Notes: generated by a model not told the origin, from the letters alone. A stretch of DNA of 7,241 bases from Actinobacteria bacterium UBA912 (GCA_002293965.1 DBEG01000070.1:1-7241); one strand, 5' to 3'. Positions 1-6,688 are shown, counted from the stretch's first letter. Numbers and translations: made by a program.

Positions 1-3000
1 CGAACATCGACGCGCTCCATGAGACCAGAGCACGCTGCCCACCGGGCACGGCCGTGATCGACCGCCCCAGCCGGAACCAGTGCTCCTGCGACACGTCGCC
101 CTTGGCGATCGCCAGGAAGCTCGCAAGGCGACACTCGCTCGCCAGCATGTCGTAGTAGGAGGCGTCGAGCCGCCCCTCGGCTGTGTTGTACCCGATCGCG
201 AACAGGAGCCGGCGCTCGTCGAAGAGGAGGCTGAAATCCATGTGCTCCCACATCTGCCGCGAGATCGTCGCGTTCACGCGCAACCTGCCGAGAAGCTCCT
301 GGCACGCCGGTCGCGTCTCGCGGATGCCGCCCGCGAGGTCGCGCGCCCACGCCGCGACCTTCTCGCGCTCGCCGGGCGTGTCGCCAGCGGGGGTCTCGGC
401 CAGGGAGTCGAGGGCAGCAAGCGCGGTGTCGAGCCCTTCGGCGAGCCCGACTAGGCTGGGCACGTGCACGAGCAGCGGACAGAGCGCCTGACGCCCAGTA
501 TCGTCGAGCGCCCCGATCGGCGCGTGCACGAGCAGCTCGCTCCACGGGGCCACTCGGTTAAGGAGGCCGCGGATCGCCCCGATGCGGGCAGCGATCATGT
601 CGTGGCTGCGGCGATCGAGTTCGGCAGGCCAGAGCGAGGAGGCCGAACACCACAGGGTCTCGATCCGCGAGACCAACACGTGCCACTGGCCCAGATCGGA
701 GGGGCTCTCCTCGAGGGCCACATCGCGCGCCAACTCGCCCAGGGCCTCACTCAGCCGCTGTACGGCATCCCTGCTCTCGGAAGGCGCATCGCCCAGGTCC
801 TCGACGGCCAGGCGGATCGTGTCGACCAACCCGTCCAGCAGCGCTGATGTGAGCACGGGGGCCTCGGAGGTCTCCACCACGCCGATGCGGAAGACGAGGA
901 GGTGGCCCGCCAGATTGCCGCTGTCCACGGTCGAGACGTACTTGGGCGGCAGCGGCTGGAGGGTTCGGATGTCGTACCAGTTGTAGTAGTGGCCGGCGAA
1001 GCGCTCCAGGCCGACCGTGGCGTTGAGGGTATCGGCACTGCGCTCGACAAGCTCGTCGAGGGTCACGTACCCGAGGTCCCACGCGCTCAGGGTCGAGAGC
1101 ATCTGCATCCCGATGTTGGTGGGTGACGTCCGCCATGCGATCTCGCCCTTGGGGTCCTCCTGGAAGTTATCGGGCGCGAGGTAGTGGCCCTCAGGCGTGA
1201 CGAAGTCCTCGAAGAACCGCCACGTGCGCCGCGCGAGCGTGCGCACGGTGATGCGCTCATCCTCGTCCAGGCCCTCGATGACCCGAGGCGTCACCTGCGA
1301 GATCCGCCAGGCGACGAAAGGCGCTGCGATCCACAAGGCAGCCAGCGGTATCGACATCAGCGCGCGTTCCGGATGGAAGTACGCCGCAGAGAAGAGCAGC
1401 GCCAGCGCCACCGCCGAGGCGGGGCCTAGACGCCGCACGTAACCAGCCATGTCGTCGCCGATCCGGCTCTCGACATCAGCCGCGGTCTCCCACTCCAGCA
1501 ACTTGCGCTTGGAGACGAGCATCCGCCATAGCGCACGGACGATCGCGTCGCACATCTGCTGCGCCTGGTGGGGCAGCAGGATCAGCGTCAACAGAGCGCG
1601 GGTGACATCCTTGACGAACTCCCGCCACAGATTGGCGAGCACGCGGCGGAGCCGAGACGGTTTTCGGCGGGCGAAAAACGAGTCCAGCAACCGGAAGTAG
1701 GCGGGGAAGAACACCAGCAGCGTAACGCCGGCAGGCCAGGCGAGCGCGGGCCCGGGGATGAGCATCCAGCCGAGCGTCACGAACGCGAGCAGCGCAGGCG
1801 CGTAGAGGCTGCGGCGCAGGTTGTCGATGATCTTCCAGCGATGCAGGAGGCGGAGCGGATTGGGGCCCATGCCCTTCTCGGCAGCGGGAATCCGCGGCAG
1901 CAGCCACGGCAGCGTCTGCCAGTCGCCTCGCACCCACCTGTGCATCCGCGCGGCCTGGGCGAGATAGGTCGCCGGGTGGTCGTCGAGCACTTCGATGTCG
2001 GAGGCGAGCATGACCCGGATGAAGCAGCCCTCGATGAGGTCGTGCGAGAGCAGCGTGTTCTCGGGGAAGCGCCCCTCGAGCACGCCGATAAAGACGCTGA
2101 CCTCGTAGATCCCCTTGCCGGTGAAGCTGCCCTCGCCAAAGACGTCCTGGTAGGTGTCGGAGGCGGCCCCGGCGTAGGGGTCGAGTCCCGCGTCGCCCGA
2201 GTGCAGCCAGGCGTAGAAGGAGCGTGCCGAGGCGGGCAGGGCCATCGCGACCCGAGGCTGGACGAGGCCGTAGCCGCCACGGACGAGCGGCTCGCCAGGC
2301 GCCCAGCGGGCGCGATTCAGCGGGTGCGCGATCGCCCCGATGAGCTTGCGGGCGTTGTCCCGCGGCAGGATGGTGTCGGCGTCGAGCGTGATCACGAAGG
2401 TGACCGGCCGCAGGAACGCCTCGTCGGCGATCACGTGCGTAAACGAGGTCTCGAAACTCCCGCGCAGCCAGTGGTTGAGCTCGTGAAGCGATCCGCGCTT
2501 GCGCTCCCAGCCCATCCACGCGCCCTCGGCCTCGTTGAACCGGCGCTCACGCAGGAAGAGCGCGAAAGGCTCGCGCCCGTGCTCCTCCAGGTAGCGGGCG
2601 TTGAGGGCCGCGACCCCGCGCTCGGCGGCCTCGATGATCGCCGCGTCCGCAGGCGCATGCTGCTCGGCAGCGGTCTTCAAATCGCCGAGAAGCCCGAAGC
2701 CGATGTCGTCGTCGATGTTCGCGAGGTACGCGACCTCGATGTTGTCGAGCACCCTTCGGACCGATGCGACCGAGGACAGCAGCGTCGGCACCACCACGAG
2801 TGTGCGGTGGGCCTCGGAGACCGGCTGCAGGTAATCGAGCTTCGGCAGGACGCGCGGGGGGAAGAGCCAGGCGGCGATGCGGTTGGTGGTGCTCAGGGCA
2901 AGCTCCGAGAAGGGGATGAGCGCAAGCGCGGTGATCGCAAGGGTCAGGTACCACTCGGCACCGGCGGAAAGAAGCCACAGCACGAGTGACAGGGCGAGCA

Positions 3001-4264
3001 CACTGACCTGAACCGCCATCGACCCGGCGTAGAGCAGCCACTTTCTGGCCAGCGGTCCTCGGTACAGCCTCTCGCGTGCGCGCGGCCGATACGACACCGC
3101 ATTCTCCAGCGTGTAGCGCCCGGCATCGATCAGGTAGTGCCCTACATGGCCCGCGACCGCGTCGCCCGGAGCGCGCGAAAGCGCCTCGAGGCACAAGGAT
3201 ACGGCCGCCTCGGCGCAGGTCGGCTCGTCAAGCGGGCTTCGCCGCGCCAGCTCCTCCAGCGCGTGACGGTATCTGTCCCGACTGCCGAAATCCATGCGCG
3301 GATACACGCCCGAGGGGTCCTGCCGCAGCACCTGCTCCACCACGCTGGCCTGCTCGAAGAAGGAGCGCCACTCGTTGGCTTCGAGGAAGCGTGTCGAGGT
3401 GATCGTGTTGGCGATCGAGACCTGGTCGGCAGCTTGCTCGCGTTGTAGGCGGCGGTTGAGCTCGTCCAGCGTGACGCCGCCAGCGGCAAGCCTCTGCTCC
3501 AGCCACACGCCGAGCAGGTCCACCCAGACCTCGCGGCCGGTCAGGCGCTGGGACAGGCGCGCGAAGAAGATCTCGGGAAACCCGCCCCCGAGCTCCGCGT
3601 CTAGAGCCCTGAGCTGGGCCTCGAGTTCATCTGCGTTCCCTGGTTCGATCAGCAGCAACCGGTCGGCCCACGAGTCCGCCAAGCGCTCGGCCTGGTGAGC
3701 GGCGACCACATTACGGGCCAGGCGGCGGACGTTCTCCACGAGCGCGATGCGCAGCATGATCGGTATCGCCCAGACCTCGCCGATGCTCAAGGGGCTCACT
3801 CGCTGGAAGCCATCGACGAAGGCGGCCAGGTTCTCCTCGTCGACCCGAGCGTCCGTGTGAGCGACCAGGTTGACCGCGATCGCCCAGATGCGAGGCAGCC
3901 CGCCGAAGGGACCGCCGACGATCCTCGGCAGCTCCCGGCCATAGCCCGCAGGCAGATCCCCGCGGATCGTGCTCACCTGCGCTTCGAGCAGGTAGTGGTT
4001 ATCGAGCAGCCACTCGGCGGCCAGAGAGATGGCTTGCTTGCCGAGAAGCGCCTCGTGCAGCAGGCGATTGTGCTCGGCCAGCTCCGCCTCGGCGTCGTCG
4101 GCCATGGCCCGCAGTGGAATCTCCTGAGGCGGTCGGTCGGTGGTCCAAGTGAGGAGCCCCGCCAGTTCGGCGGCGTGTTCGCCCAGGCCCGCTGCCGAGA
4201 GCGCCCGCGCCCGGAAGGGCCGGTCGCCGTCGGGGAAGAATGCCTGAGATGTCGAGTCGCTCAC
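1..4264 (-). CDS. ndvB: Cyclic beta-1,2-glucan synthase (NdvB/Cgs family), N-terminal half, runs off left edge
   Basis: This frame is open for 1421 codons with no stop. Family members are inner-membrane enzymes of about 2800 residues that build and cyclise beta-1,2-glucan from UDP-glucose. Residues 1-400 form the family's N-terminal cytoplasmic region. Two membrane segments follow at about 412-432 and 438-457. The GT84 glucosyltransferase comes next, with DAD at 628-630 (in TLDADTILP), GEGSFTGKGIYE at 710-721, ENTLLSHDLIEG from 735 and HRWVRGDWQ at 775-783, the family's (Q/R)xxRW signature. Further membrane segments lie at about 822-860 and 948-985. A glucoamylase-like region has TSPTNIGMQ at 1046 and, from 1343, the sequence leading to GYN and YYDMLASE. 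The GH94 chain-length-control domain is expected beyond the edge. The GTG start at 4264 is chosen because AAAGG lies 6 nt upstream and no ATG or GTG follows the promoter in frame before it. Family assignment is firm; the product is inferred from homology. Confidence 0.93.
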   Translation of the reverse strand, partial: MSDSTSQAFFPDGDRPFRARALSAAGLGEHAAELAGLLTWTTDRPPQEIPLRAMADDAEAELAEHNRLLHEALLGKQAISLAAEWLLDNHYLLEAQVSTIRGDLPAGYGRELPRIVGGPFGGLPRIWAIAVNLVAHTDARVDEENLAAFVDGFQRVSPLSIGEVWAIPIMLRIALVENVRRLARNVVAAHQAERLADSWADRLLLIEPGNADELEAQLRALDAELGGGFPEIFFARLSQRLTGREVWVDLLGVWLEQRLAAGGVTLDELNRRLQREQAADQVSIANTITSTRFLEANEWRSFFEQASVVEQVLRQDPSGVYPRMDFGSRDRYRHALEELARRSPLDEPTCAEAAVSLCLEALSRAPGDAVAGHVGHYLIDAGRYTLENAVSYRPRARERLYRGPLARKWLLYAGSMAVQVSVLALSLVLWLLSAGAEWYLTLAITALALIPFSELALSTTNRIAAWLFPPRVLPKLDYLQPVSEAHRTLVVVPTLLSSVASVRRVLDNIEVAYLANIDDDIGFGLLGDLKTAAEQHAPADAAIIEAAERGVAALNARYLEEHGREPFALFLRERRFNEAEGAWMGWERKRGSLHELNHWLRGSFETSFTHVIADEAFLRPVTFVITLDADTILPRDNARKLIGAIAHPLNRARWAPGEPLVRGGYGLVQPRVAMALPASARSFYAWLHSGDAGLDPYAGAASDTYQDVFGEGSFTGKGIYEVSVFIGVLEGRFPENTLLSHDLIEGCFIRVMLASDIEVLDDHPATYLAQAARMHRWVRGDWQTLPWLLPRIPAAEKGMGPNPLRLLHRWKIIDNLRRSLYAPALLAFVTLGWMLIPGPALAWPAGVTLLVFFPAYFRLLDSFFARRKPSRLRRVLANLWREFVKDVTRALLTLILLPHQAQQMCDAIVRALWRMLVSKRKLLEWETAADVESRIGDDMAGYVRRLGPASAVALALLFSAAYFHPERALMSIPLAALWIAAPFVAWRISQVTPRVIEGLDEDERITVRTLARRTWRFFEDFVTPEGHYLAPDNFQEDPKGEIAWRTSPTNIGMQMLSTLSAWDLGYVTLDELVERSADTLNATVGLERFAGHYYNWYDIRTLQPLPPKYVSTVDSGNLAGHLLVFRIGVVETSEAPVLTSALLDGLVDTIRLAVEDLGDAPSESRDAVQRLSEALGELARDVALEESPSDLGQWHVLVSRIETLWCSASSLWPAELDRRSHDMIAARIGAIRGLLNRVAPWSELLVHAPIGALDDTGRQALCPLLVHVPSLVGLAEGLDTALAALDSLAETPAGDTPGEREKVAAWARDLAGGIRETRPACQELLGRLRVNATISRQMWEHMDFSLLFDERRLLFAIGYNTAEGRLDASYYDMLASECRLASFLAIAKGDVSQEHWFRLGRSITAVPGGQRALVSWSASMF

Positions 4265-4339
4265 GTTCAGCCTTTCGAGCCGGACAGCACTTTCGACCCG
4301 CCCGGTCCATCCCCGAACGAGCAAGCAGCCTATGAAGGT

Positions 4340-4368
4340 ATTATCCCCGATTTAGCCACGCAGGGCAG
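4340..4368 (-). promoter_or_regulatory. Possible promoter of the glucan synthase gene
   Basis: On the minus strand GATAAT (4345-4340) matches a -10 box at five of six positions. The hexamer 17 nt upstream, CTGCCC (4368-4363), is a poor -35 box. Transcription would start near 4333, giving a leader of about 70 nt before the GTG start at 4264. The support is position and the -10 box only. Confidence 0.3.
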
Positions 4369-4370
4369 GG

Positions 4371-4400
4371 TTGTCTTCGGCATACCCGTGGGGGTATACT
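4371..4400 (+). promoter_or_regulatory. Sigma70-type promoter of the rhodanese-thioredoxin gene
   Basis: TTGTCT (4371-4376) and TATACT (4395-4400) are separated by 18 nt, each a fair match to the -35 and -10 consensus. The predicted start near 4407 gives a leader of about 30 nt carrying the ribosome-binding site AGAAGGG (4421-4427), 9 nt before the GTG start at 4437. The promoter also argues against the in-frame TTG at 4371, which would lie upstream of the transcription start. Confidence 0.6.
4382..4397. promoter_or_regulatory. CsoR/CstR-type operator palindrome within the promoter
   Basis: ATACCC-GTGG-GGGTAT is a perfect 6+6 inverted repeat with a 4-nt spacer. Its G-tract flanked by TAT resembles the operators of the CsoR/RcnR/CstR repressor family, which sense copper, nickel, formaldehyde or persulfides. 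It covers the spacer and the first half of the -10 box, so a bound repressor would block transcription of the rhodanese-thioredoxin gene. CstR-type persulfide sensors commonly control rhodanese genes, so that type is the best guess. No regulator gene is in the window. Confidence 0.55.
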
Positions 4401-4436
4401 ATCAACCAACGGATCACCCGAGAAGGGATCGCTCAC

Positions 4437-5138
4437 GTGACATCGAAGACGAAGCGGGGCATCGCCCTACTGATACTCGCTGCGACAGTTGCGGTCAGCG
4501 CGATCGGCTGTGCCCCCCAAGAAGGCGTCGAGAACGTCGATGCCGCAAGGACCGCTGAGCTCGCCGAAGCCGGGGTGCGCATCGTGGACGTCAGAACACC
4601 CTCGGAGTTCGAGGCCGGGCACATCCCTGGCGCCGAGAACGTTCCTGTCAACACGATCGCCGAGGTAGCTGCTGGCTGGGACAAGGCCGAGCCCGTGTTG
4701 ATCTACTGCGCAACCGGCGCACGTTCGGCATCGACGGTCCAGATCCTCACAGAACAGGGGTTCGAGCAGATATATCACTTCAACGCTGGCATGGTCGCAT
4801 GGACGGGTGAGACCCAGCGCGGCCCGGTGGCGGCAGCCCCGCCAGCGCCTTCGCCAACGGGATCGAAGGTGATGTACGAGTTCTTCACCGACTGGTGACC
4901 CGCGTGCACCACGGTGAAGCCTGTGGTCGACAGGCTTGAGAAGGAGTACGAAGGGAGAGTCGTCTTCGAGCGCATCAACGCCGATACCCACGATGACGCC
5001 AGGGCCCTCATGCAGAAGTTCGGAGTCAACGCTTTCCCGACGTTCGTGTTCGTCAACAGTGATGGCTCGGTGGAATCCAGGGTCGTCGGGGCGGTTCCGG
5101 AAGAGGAATTGCGCCGGAATCTGGATGCGCTGCAGTAG
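4437..5138 (+). CDS. Lipoprotein rhodanese-thioredoxin fusion; probable selenoprotein with in-frame UGA (Sec154)
   Basis: The product is 233 residues if UGA 4896-4898 is read as selenocysteine. Residues 1-24 form a lipoprotein signal: basic TSKTKR, a hydrophobic core, then AIGC with Cys25 as the lipidated residue, so the protein should act outside the cytoplasm. A single rhodanese domain covers about 33-130, with VDVRTPSEFEAGHIPGA and the active loop CATGAR (Cys91), which carries the persulfide. A proline/alanine linker leads to a thioredoxin domain at about 140-233 whose redox motif reads W-U-P-A-C (Sec154, Cys157), with the cis-proline segment FPTF at Pro201. The frame continues cleanly past the UGA for 80 codons to TAG. 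Start GTG 4437 has AGAAGGG 9 nt upstream. The likely role is extracytoplasmic sulfur or disulfide chemistry; the substrate is unknown. The alternative is a pseudogene made by a Cys-to-UGA mutation, but the UGA sits exactly at the redox Cys and a SECIS-like hairpin follows. Confidence 0.88.
4896..4937 (+). promoter_or_regulatory. Selenocysteine UGA and bacterial SECIS-like hairpin
   Basis: The UGA at 4896-4898 is followed after 18 nt by a perfect 8-bp stem, AAGCCTGT (4917-4924) with ACAGGCTT (4930-4937), closing the 5-nt loop GGTCG. Bacterial SECIS elements lie inside the coding region just after the UGA and present a GGU-type loop to SelB; the loop of E. coli fdhF also contains GGUC. The loop begins 26 nt after the UGA, within the usual distance. 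The stem leaves the reading frame open (K-P-V-V-D-R-L). Confidence 0.8.
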
Positions 5139-5215
5139 GCCCGCCCCGCGGATCACCGTTCGGCGGCTACAGGCTACCGCATAGCGCAAATCGCCCGCCG
5201 CTCAGTGACCCGAAT

Positions 5216-5246
5216 GTGTCAGAGCCCTTGCATTGTGGGGTATAAT
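5216..5246 (+). promoter_or_regulatory. Promoter of the large non-coding RNA
   Basis: A perfect TATAAT lies at 5241-5246. The best -35 candidate is GTGTCA (5216-5221), with a long 19-nt spacer, so the -35 is weak. The predicted start near 5253 coincides with the first base of a strong hairpin, which supports this as the 5' end of a structured transcript. Confidence 0.5.
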
Positions 5247-5252
5247 GATGTT

Positions 5253-5663
5253 GCCGGATCATGATGGTCCGGCGGGGACCTTGAAAAGTGAGGTGAGTCA
5301 TACCCGGTGAAAGAAGCGCAGACTCAGCCGGGATGGCAGAGAAAGCCTTCGAGCGGCGTACTATCTGAAAGATGCGGTAAGTGAGTCTACTGTCAGTCGA
5401 TCGGTTTGAGCGTCGAAAGGACGCAGGCTTGTTGTACGAGAGTCATGTTCTACGAGTCAGGCCGCCGAAGAGTCGGGCATAAGCCCCTGGATAACGTGAG
5501 GGTGCGGTCGATAGGAACACGCTAGTCGACCAAGAACCCCAAAGAGACGTCCCGTTTCTGGGAACCTCGGGCGGTGCGAAGGCCATCCCGGCATCATATT
5601 TTCCAGGTATGCATGCAGACCTCACTGCCTGCGTATTGCCGAAGTCGCTGATGCGGCTTTTTT
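5253..5663 (+). ncRNA. Large structured RNA of about 410 nt, family not recognised
   Basis: No plausible protein gene lies here, but pairing is extensive. The RNA would begin with hairpin GCCGGA/TCCGGC (5253-5258/5268-5273). TGAGTC/GACTCA (5294-5299/5321-5326) forms a stem that abuts an 11-bp perfect long-range helix, GCCGGGATGGC (5327-5337) with GCCATCCCGGC (5582-5592). Inside that, CTTCG-A-GCGGC (5347-5357) pairs with GCCGCCGAAG (5461-5470), ten pairs with one bulged A. Local hairpins include 5410-5424 (GCGTC/GACGC), 5475-5486 (GGGC/GCCC with ATAA loop) and 5506-5531 (nine pairs, one bulge). A 13-position hairpin (5606-5618/5625-5637) precedes the terminator. I see none of the signature sequences of RNase P RNA (GAGGAAAGUCC), tmRNA (tRNA-like ends) or SRP RNA. 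It might be a known family I cannot recall. The ends are inferred from promoter and terminator. Confidence 0.7.
5638..5663 (+). terminator. Intrinsic terminator of the non-coding RNA
   Basis: GCCG (5638-5641) can pair with CGGC (5654-5657), followed directly by six T (5658-5663), then G and three more T. The stem is short with a 12-nt loop, but the preceding 13-position hairpin at 5606-5637 may assist. Confidence 0.6.
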
Positions 5664-5699
5664 GTTTGCAGCACTAGCGGACCACACCACCGCAACACG

Positions 5700-5708
5700 T
5701 GCTATAAT
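5700..5708 (+). promoter_or_regulatory. Extended -10 promoter of tRNA-Ala
   Basis: TGC-TATAAT (5700-5708) is a perfect extended -10 element. No good -35 box is present; the hexamer 17 nt upstream is GACCAC. The predicted start near 5715 lies about 37 nt before the mature tRNA 5' end, and the downstream methyltransferase gene is probably on the same transcript. Confidence 0.6.
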
Positions 5709-5751
5709 GCCGATTCGTCGCTGGAGCACCGATGGAGTGCTCGCGAGAGAT

Positions 5752-5826
5752 GGGCGAGTGGCGCAACGGGAGCGCACCTGCTTTGCACGCAGGGGGTTGT
5801 CGGTTCGAATCCGATCTCGTCCACCA
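5752..5826 (+). tRNA. tRNA-Ala(UGC)
   Basis: This is a full 75-nt cloverleaf with encoded CCA. The acceptor stem is GGGCGAG/CTCGTCC, with the G3:U70 pair that defines alanine identity. The D stem is GCGC/GCGC. The anticodon stem CCTGC/GCAGG closes the loop TTTGCAC, giving anticodon UGC. The T stem is GTCGG/CCGAT around TTCGAAT. All arms pair. Confidence 0.96.
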
Positions 5827-5852
5827 AAACCCGCTGATAGATCGGGCTTCGA

Positions 5853-6635
5853 TTGGGCATCGACAAGAACAGACCGCAGCTGTGGGACGGGGTCTGGGAT
5901 AAGGACATTTCGCCCGAAGAAGACCTATTCAACCTCCTGAAAGAAGAGAACGGCATCCGGTGGCAGCGCATCGAGAAGCGCGTCACGGAAGCCTTCGGCT
6001 CCTTCACCGACCTCAAGGTCGTCGAGATCGGTTCCGGTGCAGGCACCAACGCCGCCCTGATGGCCAAGCGCGGCGCACACGTCACCGTACTCGACTACTC
6101 CGAGAAGGCGCTCCAACGCGCGCGCGAGTTCTTCGAGCGCAACGGCCTGTCAGCCGAGTACATCCGGCAAGACGCACTCGCACTCCCCGACGAGCTCCTT
6201 GGCAGGTTCGATGTGTGCATGTCGTTCGGCCTGACAGAGCACTTCACCGGCGAGGACAGGGCGCGCATCAACAAGGCGCACTTCGACGTGTTGCGCGACG
6301 GTGGGCTGGCGTTCATCTCGGTGCCCAACAAGTTCAATCCGCCTTACAGGCTTTTCAAGTTCGCCGCCGAGAAGACCGGCCGCTGGAGTGCTGGGGAGGA
6401 GTATCCGTATTCCCGCGGGGAGTTGCGGGGAATCTGTCGGCAGATAGGGGTCACCGAGTACGAGTTCTTCGGCGATTCGCTCGTGGAGTCACTCCGGTTC
6501 GTCGATCCTGTTGAGATCGCCAGGAAGCTTCGCGGCGCAGCTCCCAGGCTGGACATCTCGAGGATCAGGCGCGAGCGAGGCACGGCGCTGGACCAGTATC
6601 TGAGCTACGCGCTCGTGCTCGCCGCAAGAAAGTGA
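5853..6635 (+). CDS. Class I SAM-dependent methyltransferase
   Basis: This 260-residue protein has a seven-strand Rossmann-type methyltransferase core. Motif I is EIGSGAG (residues 58-64) for SAM binding. An acidic residue ends strand 2 (Asp81, in VLDYS) for the ribose. QDALALP (106-112) contacts the adenine in this fold, and FDVCMSFGLTEHF (119-131) is the post-strand-4 region. The substrate cannot be read from the sequence; the SVPN motif and C-terminal tail resemble the broad Methyltransf_11/25-type enzymes acting on small molecules or lipids. The only start compatible with the frame is TTG 5853: TAG lies in frame at 5838-5840, no ATG or GTG lies between, and later starts would remove conserved sequence. 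No clear Shine-Dalgarno sequence is visible. The gene begins 26 nt after the tRNA CCA end, so it is probably cotranscribed with the tRNA. Confidence 0.85.
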   Translation: MGIDKNRPQLWDGVWDKDISPEEDLFNLLKEENGIRWQRIEKRVTEAFGSFTDLKVVEIGSGAGTNAALMAKRGAHVTVLDYSEKALQRAREFFERNGLSAEYIRQDALALPDELLGRFDVCMSFGLTEHFTGEDRARINKAHFDVLRDGGLAFISVPNKFNPPYRLFKFAAEKTGRWSAGEEYPYSRGELRGICRQIGVTEYEFFGDSLVESLRFVDPVEIARKLRGAAPRLDISRIRRERGTALDQYLSYALVLAARK

Positions 6636-6668
6636 AAGCCGGATAGCGATTGCGCCACCCGGCTTTCA
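6633..6668. terminator. Hairpin between convergent genes, possible bidirectional terminator
   Basis: TGAAAGCCGG (6633-6642) pairs perfectly over 10 bp with CCGGCTTTCA (6659-6668) around a 16-nt loop. The stem starts at the TGA stop of the methyltransferase gene and ends 21 nt short of the stop of the opposing gene. Neither side has a long T-run: CTTT lies inside the stem and only short T stretches follow. Termination is therefore inferred mainly from stem strength and position. Confidence 0.55.
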
Positions 6669-6688
6669 AATGAGGCCACTTTCGAGTA

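Noticed and set aside
1476..2519. 347-codon open frame on the minus strand
   Set aside because: It is in a different frame from the glucan synthase, whose frame is continuous here and holds all conserved motifs. The composition is Arg/Ala-rich without motifs.
1568..2989. 473-codon open frame on the plus strand
   Set aside because: It is antisense to the GT84 and membrane regions of the glucan synthase. Its product is low-complexity Arg/Glu/Gly/Val-rich with no recognisable motif, typical of a shadow frame in GC-rich DNA.
3695..4558. 287-codon plus-strand frame crossing the divergent promoter region
   Set aside because: It is antisense to the glucan synthase N-terminus and overlaps the selenoprotein gene out of frame; no motif is visible.
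4914..5138. Separate thioredoxin-fragment gene starting at the GTG after the UGA
   Set aside because: It would lack the CxxC motif and the first strand of the fold, and has no ribosome-binding site. It is better read as the C-terminal part of the selenoprotein.
4467..5189. 240-codon minus-strand frame covering the rhodanese-thioredoxin gene
   Set aside because: It spans the UGA and could mislead gene callers, but the plus strand encodes two clear domain families on either side of the UGA and this frame encodes none.
5139..5215. Possible terminator CGGCGG...CCGCCG after the selenoprotein gene
   Set aside because: The stem is only 6 bp with a long loop and no T-run; support is too weak to list.
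5443..5625. 60-codon minus-strand frame within the RNA region
   Set aside because: It is short, has no motif, and is antisense to a region dense in paired elements with a promoter and terminator on the plus strand.
5253..5663. Assignment of the RNA to RNase P, tmRNA, SRP RNA, or a group I or II intron
   Set aside because: The GAGGAAAGUCC and ACAGAA blocks of RNase P, the tRNA-like CCA end of tmRNA, the SRP tetraloop motif, and intron core or domain V sequences were not found by eye.
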